Source: Methanobacteriota archaeon
GTDB lineage: Archaea > Thermoplasmatota > Poseidoniia > Poseidoniales > Thalassarchaeaceae
Direction of reading: 5' to 3'
NCBI GenBank assembly: GCA_018650285.1
Contig: JABIGF010000017.1
Span: 53,618 to 117,617 of the forward strand
DNA: 64,000 nt
The position numbers were made by a program, and so were the translations under genes. The notes beneath the pieces were generated by a model. It made no database searches, was not told where the DNA came from, and saw nothing but the letters and a program-made list of their open reading frames with translations. Positions 53,701 to 61,347 of the stretch are shown here, one piece after another; the first letter of the stretch is position 1, and each line of letters starts with the position of its first letter.

Positions 53701-54141
53701 AGCAGCATCATGAACGAAATCTCCACTAAATTCAACAGATTTCACATTTGTTTGAGTAGCCGTATCCCAAATTCGTAACCAACCATTTGAACTACCCCAG
53801 CCACCAGTATCTTCGGTGGTCAAGTATTTACTTCCATCAAAGTTGAATGATGAAGTATATTGGTCATCACTCATCGATTGTCTTGAATCTTCTAGGAATC
53901 CACCTGCTTGAATAACCCAAGGGTCATCAACATCACTAGTCCCGTCACCATCTGCATCAGGGCACCCGTCTCTGTCGACTGTACTAGTACCATATGCGAG
54001 TGGGCAATCATCTAGGGCGTCGTCAACACCGTCTCCATCAAGGTCTCCTGCGGATACAATTGGAGAGATTATTGTAACTATTAATAATGCAGAAAGTAGG
54101 GTGGCTTGAACCGGATGTAGTTTCTTAGTCATTAACTCCAC
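50728..54141 (-). CDS. Giant surface protein: WD-like propeller, TSP3 calcium repeats, membrane anchor
   Basis: 1137 residues. Signal segment at about 8-30, one TSP3 unit (DGDGVDDALDDCP), then a beta-propeller region of about 80-420 with blades such as VAYSPDGTMIAVVIG, VDWSPDGSRILIGG, VAWSPDGNTIATCE and IEFSPDGTQLVAAH. Residues about 430-1035 contain a long array of thrombospondin type 3-like units (DxDGDGYxDDxD) punctuated by Trp and Asn. A membrane helix (about 1045-1070) and a basic-then-acidic cytoplasmic tail of about 65 residues follow. Calcium-dependent surface adhesion or sensing is inferred. It diverges from the winged-helix STAND ATPase gene. Confidence 0.85.
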   Translation of the reverse strand: MELMTKKLHPVQATLLSALLIVTIISPIVSAGDLDGDGVDDALDDCPLAYGTSTVDRDGCPDADGDGTSDVDDPWVIQAGGFLEDSRQSMSDDQYTSSFNFDGSKYLTTEDTGGWGSSNGWLRIWDTATQTNVKSVEFSGDFVHDAAWSDDGMYVAAVIDDDTLHAYYSSNATPLFSVSTDVGSGDQPNEVAYSPDGTMIAVVIGRSGNSGTNGEVQIYNSLNGSEIHSFNPASADRFYSVDWSPDGSRILIGGRDDVWIYETTSWTVNRSINTNRGSNNAVAWSPDGNTIATCEAWEGSGARVRLYEVVSGLQNWKYDTSTTCNDIEFSPDGTQLVAAHTYYQSDGASLRIFKVDASAATIVDTMSGPRPGGCTSSGNGNNCGSIYGIGWHPDGDYIISAHGRNDEGIYHWIVDPDIDNDGVLNADDAFPEENTQWNDTDNDGYGDNPLPAYEGDDCPTVHGTSTEDRFGCPDEDGDGWSDDNDDYLGDILQWADADSDGHPDNTDDTRDPNPHGTVDWLPNNAAQWDDSDLDGYGDNFANASWVSFRPVDWPGVLISTMTPIQMLDIDVFPLDIEQWNDTDGDWYGDEQFTSRSDGCPTVYGNSTWDRLACQDTDGDGYSDPDPLWPACIAGVGTGDAYINDPTQWCDADGDGFGDNQSGTKGDTCPGFAGNSTIDRGGCKDSDGDGYSDAGDPFPGDASQWVDTDADGCGDNQSGNNPDLFLNDSSQCGDRDGDGHGDYPVGDNGDWFPDDITQWYDRDLDGYGDNPNGILPDICPDEYGQMEDDTNRGCPDTDDDGVADVEDAFPDDPMQSSDRDGDGFADDPLAPQRDDCPDTYGLSNMGNTYGCPDDDGDGWANTRDDFPDVESQWEDTDEDGYGDNWGNSTWNDTRELSWPGMFIINATFSDAFPKDSIQWNDTDGDGWGDNPNGSNADDFPFEVTQWKDSDGDGYGDNTTRDAYQPDDCRSKYGTSYNDRYGCLDTDGDGWSDLADICIYDPNVWEAPDPCEKTSLDDGDGSANSQGKSLIEWVQFIGIGLVAILLLSILVAMIARQAAKRSNQLMRQNLALQEKIFEDEDDRRQDWIDYYVGQGDLEKAKELGWVEKADWQIHEEEKAEAAIKAIESLPDALDLDDLL

Positions 54142-54152
54142 AATATTGGGGG

Positions 54153-54208
54153 TAACTCATTATAAAAAGGACTTGTGTCATCCCTGCATCATTGAAATAA
54201 CTCATTAT
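54153..54208. promoter_or_regulatory. Repeated TAACTCATTAT motif in divergent promoter region
   Basis: The 11-mer TAACTCATTAT is present at 54153-54163 and again at 54198-54208, same orientation, 45 bp apart, within the 133 bp between the surface-protein and STAND-ATPase genes. The left copy overlaps a TATA-like TTTTTATAATG on the minus strand; the right copy precedes ACCCCTATTATTC on the plus strand. A TGACACAA half-site similar to the 18803 operators lies between them. Confidence 0.4.
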
Positions 54209-54274
54209 TACCCCTATTATTCACCCTCAAGAAGGCGAATGCTTCAATGCTAAGCGTTGATACAGCGATTATAG

Positions 54275-55855
54275 ATGTCGGAGACACCACTGCGCGTGAC
54301 GCTCTCGGTTGAGGACCGAGTTTTACTTCATTTGTGGGAAAATGACCATCAAGCCGACCATTTTATTGTAACCCAAACTATCACTAGACCTGGGATTGCA
54401 GAATCTTGTGGATTACACCCTCCAAATGTCAGTAGAGCAATCCGTCCTCTGTTAAAACTGGGTTTTTTGAGTGAGCGCACAAGGCAAATCCGAGGCGAAG
54501 ATCGCCGTCAAAAAACATGGCAGTTAACAGAAAACGGCCGAGAAGAAATACAAAACAGATTATCTGATATCAAAAAGACAAGTGTATTGATTCGTGATAA
54601 AGAAGGAAAAATGTTGGAAGTTCAAGCAGGTGAAGCGGCAGATAGAATGGATAGTAATTTGTCTTTACTTCAAGTATTGATGATGGCAATAGCCGAGGGC
54701 ATGCTTCAGTATGGCGACATACGGCTAGGCCGAATTGAGAAAGGCGATGACAAACCCCCACCAGGACGCCTTCAAATCTTAGCAGGAGCCCACTCAACAT
54801 ATCATGTCAGAGCCCCAGATACAAGGACAGTTCATGGGCGAGAAGATGAGCGAGCTGCGCTTGACAAATGGTATGGTGGACGAGAACCAACACTAGTCGT
54901 TAGCGGTATTGCTGGCTGTGGAAAAACAACCCTTGTTTCTCATTGGCTTAACAAGCGACTTGACAATGAACCAAATCTTAGAGCCATGTATTACCCATGT
55001 CAACCATGGGATACCGCAATTGGCATCGCCACGAGTATTCTTCATCGTCTTGGAATTGAATCTAAAGGAAGTCTTCAATGGGACCCATATGGGATTCTAG
55101 AATCATTACCAATGTCACCCACTGGAAAATTTGACATTGATATGTATCGCCGCCGCCTCACTGCATATCTTACTGACCCTGAAAAAATTCGTGAAAGAGT
55201 CTTTGAGAAACTCGAAGAAAAAAGTAAAACTCCGCCCTACATTCTTTTGGTTTTAGATGATGTGCACAATGTGGAAGATGAAGCAATACATCTGTTGGGC
55301 TCACTATTGCAAGTGGCAGACCAGACACCATTGCGAATGTTGCTAATTTCAAGAACAACCCTTTCGTTTTACGATAGACGTGATGTTCACACACGTGGTT
55401 TGGTTAGTGAATTAGCATTACGCGGCCTTAGTTTAGAAGAGATAGAAGAATGGATTGCCGAGTTTGATGTCCCTACTCCCCCTGTGCCCGAAGAGGTACA
55501 CAAGTTGACTGGTGGACATCCTTTGGCAGTTGAGTTGTTGGAGATGTATGGGGAAGTTGTTCATGGTGATTGGTTGCGATTCCTTGATGAGGAAATTTTG
55601 CAAGTATTACCAGATGCACACCGTGATTTACTCGCATATTTAGCGGTTGCAGAGAGACCAATTCCTTGGGATGTATTGGCTGAAGTTGCAGGACTTGAAG
55701 GAACTCCTTCTGAAGAGTTGTTGAGCCGTGGCATCATTATTGAGTTAGAGGACGGGTTGTGGTTACACGAAGCGATGCGTGAACGGTTGTTACGAGAAGT
55801 CGGCCCAACTATGAATGAGAGACGTAAGGCTCTCAAAACTGTGACAAAGTCTTGA
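54275..55855 (+). CDS. Winged-helix STAND-type ATPase
   Basis: 526 residues. An N-terminal MarR-like winged helix (about 10-95: RPGIAESCGLHPPNVSRAIRPLLKLGFLSERTRQ...KTWQLTENGREE) is joined by a short helical linker to a STAND/NB-ARC-like NTPase: Walker A GIAGCGKTTL (211-220), Walker B YILLVLDDVHNVEDE (about 323-337), sensor-1 LRMLLISRTTLSF and a C-terminal helical region with GGHPLAVELLEMYG and a second winged-helix-like segment (HRDLLAYLAVAERPIPWDVLAEVAG). An ATP-dependent signal-integrating regulator, probably of the divergent surface-protein gene or of itself. No TPR or other sensor repeats are attached. Confidence 0.88.
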   Translation: MSETPLRVTLSVEDRVLLHLWENDHQADHFIVTQTITRPGIAESCGLHPPNVSRAIRPLLKLGFLSERTRQIRGEDRRQKTWQLTENGREEIQNRLSDIKKTSVLIRDKEGKMLEVQAGEAADRMDSNLSLLQVLMMAIAEGMLQYGDIRLGRIEKGDDKPPPGRLQILAGAHSTYHVRAPDTRTVHGREDERAALDKWYGGREPTLVVSGIAGCGKTTLVSHWLNKRLDNEPNLRAMYYPCQPWDTAIGIATSILHRLGIESKGSLQWDPYGILESLPMSPTGKFDIDMYRRRLTAYLTDPEKIRERVFEKLEEKSKTPPYILLVLDDVHNVEDEAIHLLGSLLQVADQTPLRMLLISRTTLSFYDRRDVHTRGLVSELALRGLSLEEIEEWIAEFDVPTPPVPEEVHKLTGGHPLAVELLEMYGEVVHGDWLRFLDEEILQVLPDAHRDLLAYLAVAERPIPWDVLAEVAGLEGTPSEELLSRGIIIELEDGLWLHEAMRERLLREVGPTMNERRKALKTVTKS

Positions 55856-55869
55856 AAAAGCAATTGCTT

Positions 55870-56193
55870 TCAATTAATGTGGCGGTTTAACCAGTCGTCA
55901 AAACCGCCTTTCTGCATAGCGCCAGTCACTTGGTCGACCGCTTCTCCATTATGGAACAGAACGAGTGTTGGAATTCCACGGACTCCAAAGCGACCCGGCG
56001 AGTTTGGATTATTGTCTACATTGACTTTTGCAATGGTTAGATTATCTCGCTCGCCCGCAATTTGTTCTAAGACTGGAGCGATCATTTTGCATGGCCCACA
56101 CCACGGGGCCCAAAAGTCAACCAATACCCATTCATTTTCGCCTGTAACTGTTTCAAAAGTCGCGTCTGATGTTTCAATAATTCCGCCTGCCAT
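55870..56193 (-). CDS. trxA: Thioredoxin
   Basis: 107 residues from the ATG at 56193, chosen because AGGAGAT lies upstream; the frame extends eleven codons further without support. The active site is W31-C32-G-P-C35 in VLVDFWAPWCGPCKMIAPVLEQIA, with the conserved cis-Pro in RGIPTLVLFHNGE and a C-terminal GGFDDWLNRHI. Standard cytoplasmic protein disulphide reductase. It converges with the STAND-ATPase gene. Confidence 0.96.
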   Translation of the reverse strand: MAGGIIETSDATFETVTGENEWVLVDFWAPWCGPCKMIAPVLEQIAGERDNLTIAKVNVDNNPNSPGRFGVRGIPTLVLFHNGEAVDQVTGAMQKGGFDDWLNRHIN

Positions 56194-56375
56194 AGTAATA
56201 TCTCCTGTGCAACTCTTTCCCTTCATTGGGGGTCTTTGAACCCTCCGTTCACTTTGTTATACAATTTGAACTCGTAATAATGTGCCATGAAAATAAGTTA
56301 GAAGTGAGAGGTATTGTGCATTGAAATGATAATATTTTGCGTGGTTGATGAAGGTGAATGATTGAGAACCCCTAA

Positions 56376-56405
56376 CCCCTCCCACGGCTTGAGGGGAAAG
56401 CCGTG
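56376..56405 (+). promoter_or_regulatory. Alternative hairpins hiding ribosome site or start codon of rpe
   Basis: CACGGCTT (56383-56390) pairs perfectly with AAGCCGTG (56398-56405), whose last three bases are the GTG start codon of rpe; the loop holds GAGGGG, its likely ribosome site. Alternatively CCCCTC (56376-56381) pairs with GAGGGG (56391-56396), closing the ribosome site. With only 0-1 linking bases the two helices cannot easily coexist, so they look like alternative states. Confidence 0.5.
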
Positions 56406-57077
56406 ATTGTATGTCCAAGTATCTTGACTGCTGATTTTTGTCGTTTGGGCGAAGTAGCAGATGAAGCAATAAATGCGGGAATTGAATGGATACACTTGGA
56501 TGTGATGGATGGTAATTGGGTTGTCAACAAGACCATTACTTTTGGACCAGCCTTGATATCTTCAATTCGTCAAAGAGTTGGTCCAAATGTATTCTTAGAT
56601 TGCCATCTAATGATTACGAATGCTGCTGACACTTGGAAGCAATATGTTGACGCAGGTGTTGATTTGGTAATTGCTCATGTTGAGGCTGTGGATGACTTTT
56701 CTACCTTGATAGAAAATTTACACGGTGCAGGTTGCCAAGCAGGATTAGTGCTAAATCCTGCAACACCACTTGATGAAGTCCTTCCACTTCTACCTAATCT
56801 TGACCTAGTTCTTGTCATGTCAGTAGTGCCAGGGAAGGGGGGCCAATCTTTCATGCCAGAGGTTGAAAATAAAGTGAGAACCTTGCGCGCCGCGATAGAT
56901 GCTCAGGTTTCAGACGGAGGTCGGGTGACAAAATTGATGATTGATGGAGGCATCAAATCTCACAACATAGCCCAAGTTGCTGATTGGGGAATTGAAGTTG
57001 CAGTTGTTGGTTCAGGTTTGATCAATAATAAGGCCACAATTGCTGAAAACCTTGCAGAAATCCGTGCTGCACTTTGA
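56403..57077 (+). CDS. rpe: Ribulose-phosphate 3-epimerase
   Basis: 224 residues, TIM-barrel enzyme interconverting ribulose-5-phosphate and xylulose-5-phosphate. N-terminus IVCPSILTADF with conserved Ser, then IEWIHLDVMDGNWVVNKTITFGP (catalytic Asp in the DVMDG motif), FLDCHLMI, MSVVPGKGGQSFMPEV, KLMIDGGIKSHNI (second catalytic Asp) and VVGSGLINN phosphate loop. The GTG start at 56403 is required by the conserved N-terminus. First gene of a tight rpe-bolA-glutaredoxin group. Confidence 0.96.
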   Translation: MIVCPSILTADFCRLGEVADEAINAGIEWIHLDVMDGNWVVNKTITFGPALISSIRQRVGPNVFLDCHLMITNAADTWKQYVDAGVDLVIAHVEAVDDFSTLIENLHGAGCQAGLVLNPATPLDEVLPLLPNLDLVLVMSVVPGKGGQSFMPEVENKVRTLRAAIDAQVSDGGRVTKLMIDGGIKSHNIAQVADWGIEVAVVGSGLINNKATIAENLAEIRAAL

Positions 57078-57111
57078 GCCTGTGCAAAACATGTGCGGAC
57101 GAGGGTTGAAA

Positions 57112-57468
57112 ATGGTCAGGTGCGGCCAGCACATCATGCCTACAGCCGAGTGGATGGTTACTGAAGTCAAGAAAGTCTACCCCGATGCCAATATTGAAGC
57201 ATTTGACACGACCGGTTCTGGAGACCATTGGTTCATCAAAATCATTGATTCAAAGTTTGAAGGAATGCGGCTTTTCCAACGCCAAAAGCCAGTAATTCAG
57301 CATTTTAAACCACACATCGCTACTAATTATGTACACGCTCTTGACCTAAAATGTTGGACACCAGAGCAAGCCCAAGAGAGGGAAGGAGAAGTTCCATTTT
57401 CGCCCCACGAAGCAAAGAGAACAGGATTCGTAGGGCTTCAAGTTAGACGAGCAAATAAGGAGGAATAA
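57112..57468 (+). CDS. BolA-family protein
   Basis: 118 residues from the ATG at 57112 (GAGGG six bases upstream); an ATG at 57091 is an alternative, both after the rpe stop. BolA-fold features: VTEVKKVYPDANIEAFDTTGSGDHWFIKIIDSKFEGM, RLFQRQKPVIQHFKPHI and HALDLKCWTPEQ, including the conserved His in VHAL. Members form [2Fe-2S]-bridged heterodimers with monothiol glutaredoxins. The gene is followed after 2 bp by exactly such a glutaredoxin gene, which strengthens the call. Confidence 0.88.
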   Translation: MVRCGQHIMPTAEWMVTEVKKVYPDANIEAFDTTGSGDHWFIKIIDSKFEGMRLFQRQKPVIQHFKPHIATNYVHALDLKCWTPEQAQEREGEVPFSPHEAKRTGFVGLQVRRANKEE

Positions 57469-57470
57469 AT

Positions 57471-57797
57471 ATGACAGAATTTAATTGGACAGCAGATGAA
57501 TTGCAGAAAGTTGTAGATGAGAACAAACTTGTTCTCTTCATGAAAGGAACCCCTGAACAGCCACAGTGTGGATTTTCAGCAAGGGCCGCAATGGTATTCC
57601 AACAGTTGGAAATGCCATTTATCTCAGTCAATATTTTGTCAGACCCACGTGCAATCCCATCGGTTTGTGAGTGGTCAGATTGGCCTACCATGCCACAATG
57701 TTTTGTAGATGGTGAACTTATTGGTGGTTCAGACATTGCTCTAGAAATGTATGAATCTGGTGAACTCCAAGAAATGATTGCTGAAATTAGTGAATAA
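57471..57797 (+). CDS. Monothiol CGFS glutaredoxin (Grx4/GrxD type)
   Basis: 108 residues. The CGFS active site (C33-G-F-S36) is preceded by VLFMKGTPEQPQ and followed by conserved SARAAMVFQQLEMPF, the SDWPTMPQCFVDGELIGGSDIALEM segment with the cis-Pro and glutathione-binding GGxD. CGFS glutaredoxins carry [2Fe-2S] clusters rather than reduce disulphides. A strong ribosome site (AAGGAGGAATAA) precedes the ATG, 2 bp after the BolA gene. It forms an Fe-S trafficking module with it. Confidence 0.95.
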   Translation: MTEFNWTADELQKVVDENKLVLFMKGTPEQPQCGFSARAAMVFQQLEMPFISVNILSDPRAIPSVCEWSDWPTMPQCFVDGELIGGSDIALEMYESGELQEMIAEISE

Positions 57798-57810
57798 CTA
57801 GGCAAGCACA

Positions 57811-59109
57811 TCAATCGCCGTTGTCACCTTGCTCTTGTGGTGCAGCCCAACCAAAGCTGACACCAGTGAATGCCATAGTGAAGACGCAAATAGATGCAAA
57901 ACACGCAGCGTTTGCCGCCCCCAATACAGCATTTGATTGAGTTGTAATTAAGAATAGACAGGCGACGGTACTGATAGCAATACCACTCCAAAGAATTCTG
58001 GTATAATTCCACGGCTTTCTTCCAACTTGAATAAGAGCAAGTGATGGTGTGGCCATTGTATGAAATAGCCATGCTAACAAGAGAATAAGAAACGGTTTCT
58101 CTACCATTTCAGAATAGTCTGGAAATAGTGATGTTATTGCAAGTGGGCCAATTAACAGCCCAATACCCACGCCCACTGGTCCGAGAATTGCACAAGCAGT
58201 GAATGCTCGACTATAGCGCAGGGTTAATTTTTCAAGGTCATCTCGAACTTCACCAAACCAAGAGAGTAGCACAGCCCGCAGTGATAGAATAGGTCCGTAT
58301 CCGGCAATAAAACCAAGCCAGGCTATTTGGTAAATTGCGACATCTTCTGGTGTAGCAAGCAATCCGAGGAGTAATTTTTCAATTCGTACATTAATTATGA
58401 GGGCTGCAGAGGCAAATAAGAAGGGTAAACCAGTGTTGATTAACATCTTATTATCCAAATTTGCAGTTACGGGAAGTGGTGCTTCTGGCTCTTTCAAATT
58501 TGTTCGTCCCTTCACATTCCAAAGAATTAGAGCAATTATCAATGCTGATAGTGGACCCAATGCTGTTGCTAATGCAAATTGAGAAATTGAATCCGCCCAA
58601 GTAATGATGAGGAGCGCTACAACACCTCTGTCAATTATTCGAATTATTGCTTCTAAACGAGCCTCGCCGAGTGATCTGAATCCGGCTCGAACAGAGTATG
58701 CTAGAACTTGGAGACCCGCTCCAATTGCTAATACGATGGCAGCTTCAATCCAGCCGCCAAACAGTTTGATGCCGACAAAGGCGGCCAATAGTCCGACAAT
58801 AATGAGTGAAAGACTCTGAATCTTGAAAACCTGTTCCAATAGATTCTGTAATTTGGTGCCGAGTTTCCCCCCATCACGAGCAATAAGTGTAGGAAGACCA
58901 AGGTCGACTAGAATAACACAAACATGGAAGAAATCAAGCAGTAACACAAATGTTCCATAATCATCATTGAGTAAGGAACGAGTCAATATCACATGAATTA
59001 TTATGCCCAAAACTAGGTTGATGGCATCTGCTCCTGAAAGCCATAATGTATCGCGGTGAGGGGAAACCTTGCGCGGTTTACGCACTGTTTCCTCATTTCC
59101 ATCATCCAT
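57811..59109 (-). CDS. Polysaccharide/lipid-linked oligosaccharide flippase (MOP superfamily)
   Basis: 432 residues with about twelve membrane helices of the Wzx/MATE-like kind, starting SGADAINLVLGIIIHVILTRSLLNDDYGTFVLLLDFF, the typical first helix pair, and YSVRAGFRSLGEARLEAIIRIIDRGVVALLI in the middle. Predicted to flip lipid-linked sugar oligomers across the membrane. The short N-terminal cytoplasmic part is basic. It is followed by two glycosyltransferase genes (one convergent strand group), consistent with a glycan assembly locus. Confidence 0.88.
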   Translation of the reverse strand: MDDGNEETVRKPRKVSPHRDTLWLSGADAINLVLGIIIHVILTRSLLNDDYGTFVLLLDFFHVCVILVDLGLPTLIARDGGKLGTKLQNLLEQVFKIQSLSLIIVGLLAAFVGIKLFGGWIEAAIVLAIGAGLQVLAYSVRAGFRSLGEARLEAIIRIIDRGVVALLIITWADSISQFALATALGPLSALIIALILWNVKGRTNLKEPEAPLPVTANLDNKMLINTGLPFLFASAALIINVRIEKLLLGLLATPEDVAIYQIAWLGFIAGYGPILSLRAVLLSWFGEVRDDLEKLTLRYSRAFTACAILGPVGVGIGLLIGPLAITSLFPDYSEMVEKPFLILLLAWLFHTMATPSLALIQVGRKPWNYTRILWSGIAISTVACLFLITTQSNAVLGAANAACFASICVFTMAFTGVSFGWAAPQEQGDNGD

Positions 59110-59130
59110 ATTTTCACCGACTTATTCAAA

Positions 59131-60246
59131 TTATTTCTTCATCAATTCGATTAATTTGTAATGGAGCGCTTCACTTGTTTTGTCCCAGTCAAATTCATTT
59201 TCAGCATCTTTTCGAGCAGTAGCTCCAAGGATAGATAAATCACTTTCAAAAAGATTCATGATTGCGTCTGCCCATTCATCAAATGGCGCATCATGGCGAA
59301 CTAATGTTGCCCAATCACGTTGTCCAACAGCCCTATGTGGGGTGATATCTGAAAGAACCATTGGTAAGCCAGCCGCAGCCCATTCTCTTACTTTGAGTGG
59401 ACTTGAAAGACGCCAAACTTCGCTATCAGGAAGAGGGAATAATGCAACATGACCAGTCGCGAGAAATGCAGGTATTTCGTCAGAGGGAACAGGTCCAACC
59501 ACCTCCAACCAATCGTGAAATGTTGCTGCTTTTTGCAGAGCAGTCAAGCGGTTACCACGCCCTGCAACTTTCATTATAAATTCAAATTCTTTGGCTGAGA
59601 GAATTTCCCCAATAGATACTAATCTCTCAATTTCTCTCTCTTCATCAAGTTGGCCATGATGAATGATGGTTGGTGTTGAAGAAAAATTAGCAGTTGTAAA
59701 TCGTTTGACTTCTACACCCGCTTCCATAATTGTAACAGGTTCTACTGCACGTCCATTGGTTGCATTCCAATGTGCAAGTGCTTCTGATTTTGGTAGTGAA
59801 CCTGCAGCCCCCCTATTCTTGGCAATTTTGTACGCACGTCGATATTCAAGCCATTGCAGTTTTCCTATCAATGAGTGAAAGACAGGAGGACTTCTATCAA
59901 CAATCAGCCAAGGTATTCCTGCCCTATTTATTGTGGCATGAGAGCCAGCAACTGCCTGCCATTCAATTAATGCGACATCGTATGTATCTACAGATATTAT
60001 TTTAGGAAGAGATTTTCTTAATGATCGACCAAAGGTAAACCAACCTAGGCCCGGTTTCCTAGATCTATCTACTCCAACAAATAAATGCCCCGAATTTTTC
60101 ACAAGTTCAGAAACATCTCCATCATTCTTTGGTGCTACAAAAGTGACATCCCAACCTCTCTTTGCTAGTGAGTTTGCTACCGCTAATTGGGTAGTACTTG
60201 CTAGGTCTGAGCCTAGTCTTTTGGCGGTCACCCAGAGTAGTTTCAC
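59131..60246 (-). CDS. Glycosyltransferase, GT-B fold
   Basis: 371 residues. The N-terminal LLWVTAKRLGSDLASTTQLAVANSLAKRGWDVTFVAPK is a classical GT-B donor/acceptor domain start; the C-terminal half has IHHGQLDEEREIERLVSIGEI, FLATGHVALFPLPDSEVWRLSSPLKVREWAAAGLPMVLSD (the EX7E-like nucleotide-binding region) and a helical tail. Cytoplasmic or membrane-peripheral. Sugar donor cannot be inferred. It is 21 bp upstream of the flippase gene and probably co-transcribed. Confidence 0.88.
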   Translation of the reverse strand: MKLLWVTAKRLGSDLASTTQLAVANSLAKRGWDVTFVAPKNDGDVSELVKNSGHLFVGVDRSRKPGLGWFTFGRSLRKSLPKIISVDTYDVALIEWQAVAGSHATINRAGIPWLIVDRSPPVFHSLIGKLQWLEYRRAYKIAKNRGAAGSLPKSEALAHWNATNGRAVEPVTIMEAGVEVKRFTTANFSSTPTIIHHGQLDEEREIERLVSIGEILSAKEFEFIMKVAGRGNRLTALQKAATFHDWLEVVGPVPSDEIPAFLATGHVALFPLPDSEVWRLSSPLKVREWAAAGLPMVLSDITPHRAVGQRDWATLVRHDAPFDEWADAIMNLFESDLSILGATARKDAENEFDWDKTSEALHYKLIELMKK

Positions 60247-60294
60247 ATATGCCCGAGATACCGACCCCTATATCGCACCTACATCTCCGCCGCT

Positions 60295-61347
60295 ATGGAG
60301 ATGGCCGGGTTGAAGCGAGTATTGCATGTTGGCCCGGTTGAAAGCCGCGGCGGAATGCAAGCGACAATTCGCCATCATTTGAAACACCCTCCTATTGGAT
60401 GGAAAACAGAATCTATCAACACTCATGTAGATGGTTCAGTGTTCGCAAAAATTAGCGCTTGGCGCCATGCCAAGCGAGAACTGCACAAGCGTTTGAAGAA
60501 TGATCCGCCAGATGTAGTCCACATCCATACAGCAACCAGTTACTCTTGGTGGCGAAAATTGAGAGCCGTTAGAATGTGCATCAAGGCGGGTGTTCCAACA
60601 GTACTCCAGATACACGCTGGAAATTTTCATTTCTTTTTGCTTAATGCAGCGTCAGCAGCAAATGAATTCTTCCGATTAACATCGCATCATTTGGTTACTC
60701 CAGTAGCCCTTACTCCACGTCATAAGAGGGAGATTGGATTGGATAAATTAGCAGTTATTGGCTCCCCTGCTCCTCCTGTAAGAAAAATTGACCCAGCAAC
60801 TAGAGACCGAAATTTGATGGTTCTTTTAGCTCGTCCCTCGCCAATTAAAGGTCACCGTTTGGCTATTGCAGTCGCCCAGGAATTACGCACACGTGGGCAT
60901 GAAGTTAACCTCCATCTATCTGGAGTTTCATCAGACCATAAATGGGTAAACTCACTAGGTCCCGAAAAAGGGATACATGCTCGTGGTTGGTTGTCTGGTG
61001 AGCAGAAGGATGAATTGTTGACAACCGCAGGTTTACTCTTGATTCCATCCAATTATGAAGGAATGCCAGTGGCAGCAATGGAAGCCCTTTCTTGCGGATT
61101 ACCAGTAGTCGCCTCACCATCTTGTGAAGGGATATTAGGTGGGGGTGGAATAATTGTTGATGACTTAGAGGTGATAGATTGGGCTAATGCAATTGAAGCC
61201 CTACTAAGCAATGAAGCAGATTGGTTGGAATTATCCAATCAAGGTCCCACAGCAGTAGAACAACAGACACCAGAAAACCTTGGTAAACAGTGGGCAGAAC
61301 TTTATGAAAAATCACTTACCATTGCGGCAGCAGAAGGGGGGCAATAG
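60295..61347 (+). CDS. Glycosyltransferase family 4-like protein
   Basis: 350 residues, GT-B fold. RVLHVGPVESRGGMQATIRHHL marks the N-terminal acceptor domain, and VHIHTATSYSWWRKLRAVRMCIKAGVPTVLQIHAG, then LVPSNYEGMPVAAMEALSCGLPVVAS-like segment (here LLIPSNYEGMPVAAMEALSCGLPVVASPSC) carries the EX7E signature. ATG at 60295 has no strong ribosome site; the divergent glycosyltransferase starts 48 bp away. Followed without a gap by a family-2 glycosyltransferase. Confidence 0.9.
   Translation: MEMAGLKRVLHVGPVESRGGMQATIRHHLKHPPIGWKTESINTHVDGSVFAKISAWRHAKRELHKRLKNDPPDVVHIHTATSYSWWRKLRAVRMCIKAGVPTVLQIHAGNFHFFLLNAASAANEFFRLTSHHLVTPVALTPRHKREIGLDKLAVIGSPAPPVRKIDPATRDRNLMVLLARPSPIKGHRLAIAVAQELRTRGHEVNLHLSGVSSDHKWVNSLGPEKGIHARGWLSGEQKDELLTTAGLLLIPSNYEGMPVAAMEALSCGLPVVASPSCEGILGGGGIIVDDLEVIDWANAIEALLSNEADWLELSNQGPTAVEQQTPENLGKQWAELYEKSLTIAAAEGGQ

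Noticed and set aside
50728..54141. ORFs on the opposite strand and other frames across the repeat array
   Set aside because: They are periodic shadows of the Asp-rich repeats, not genes.
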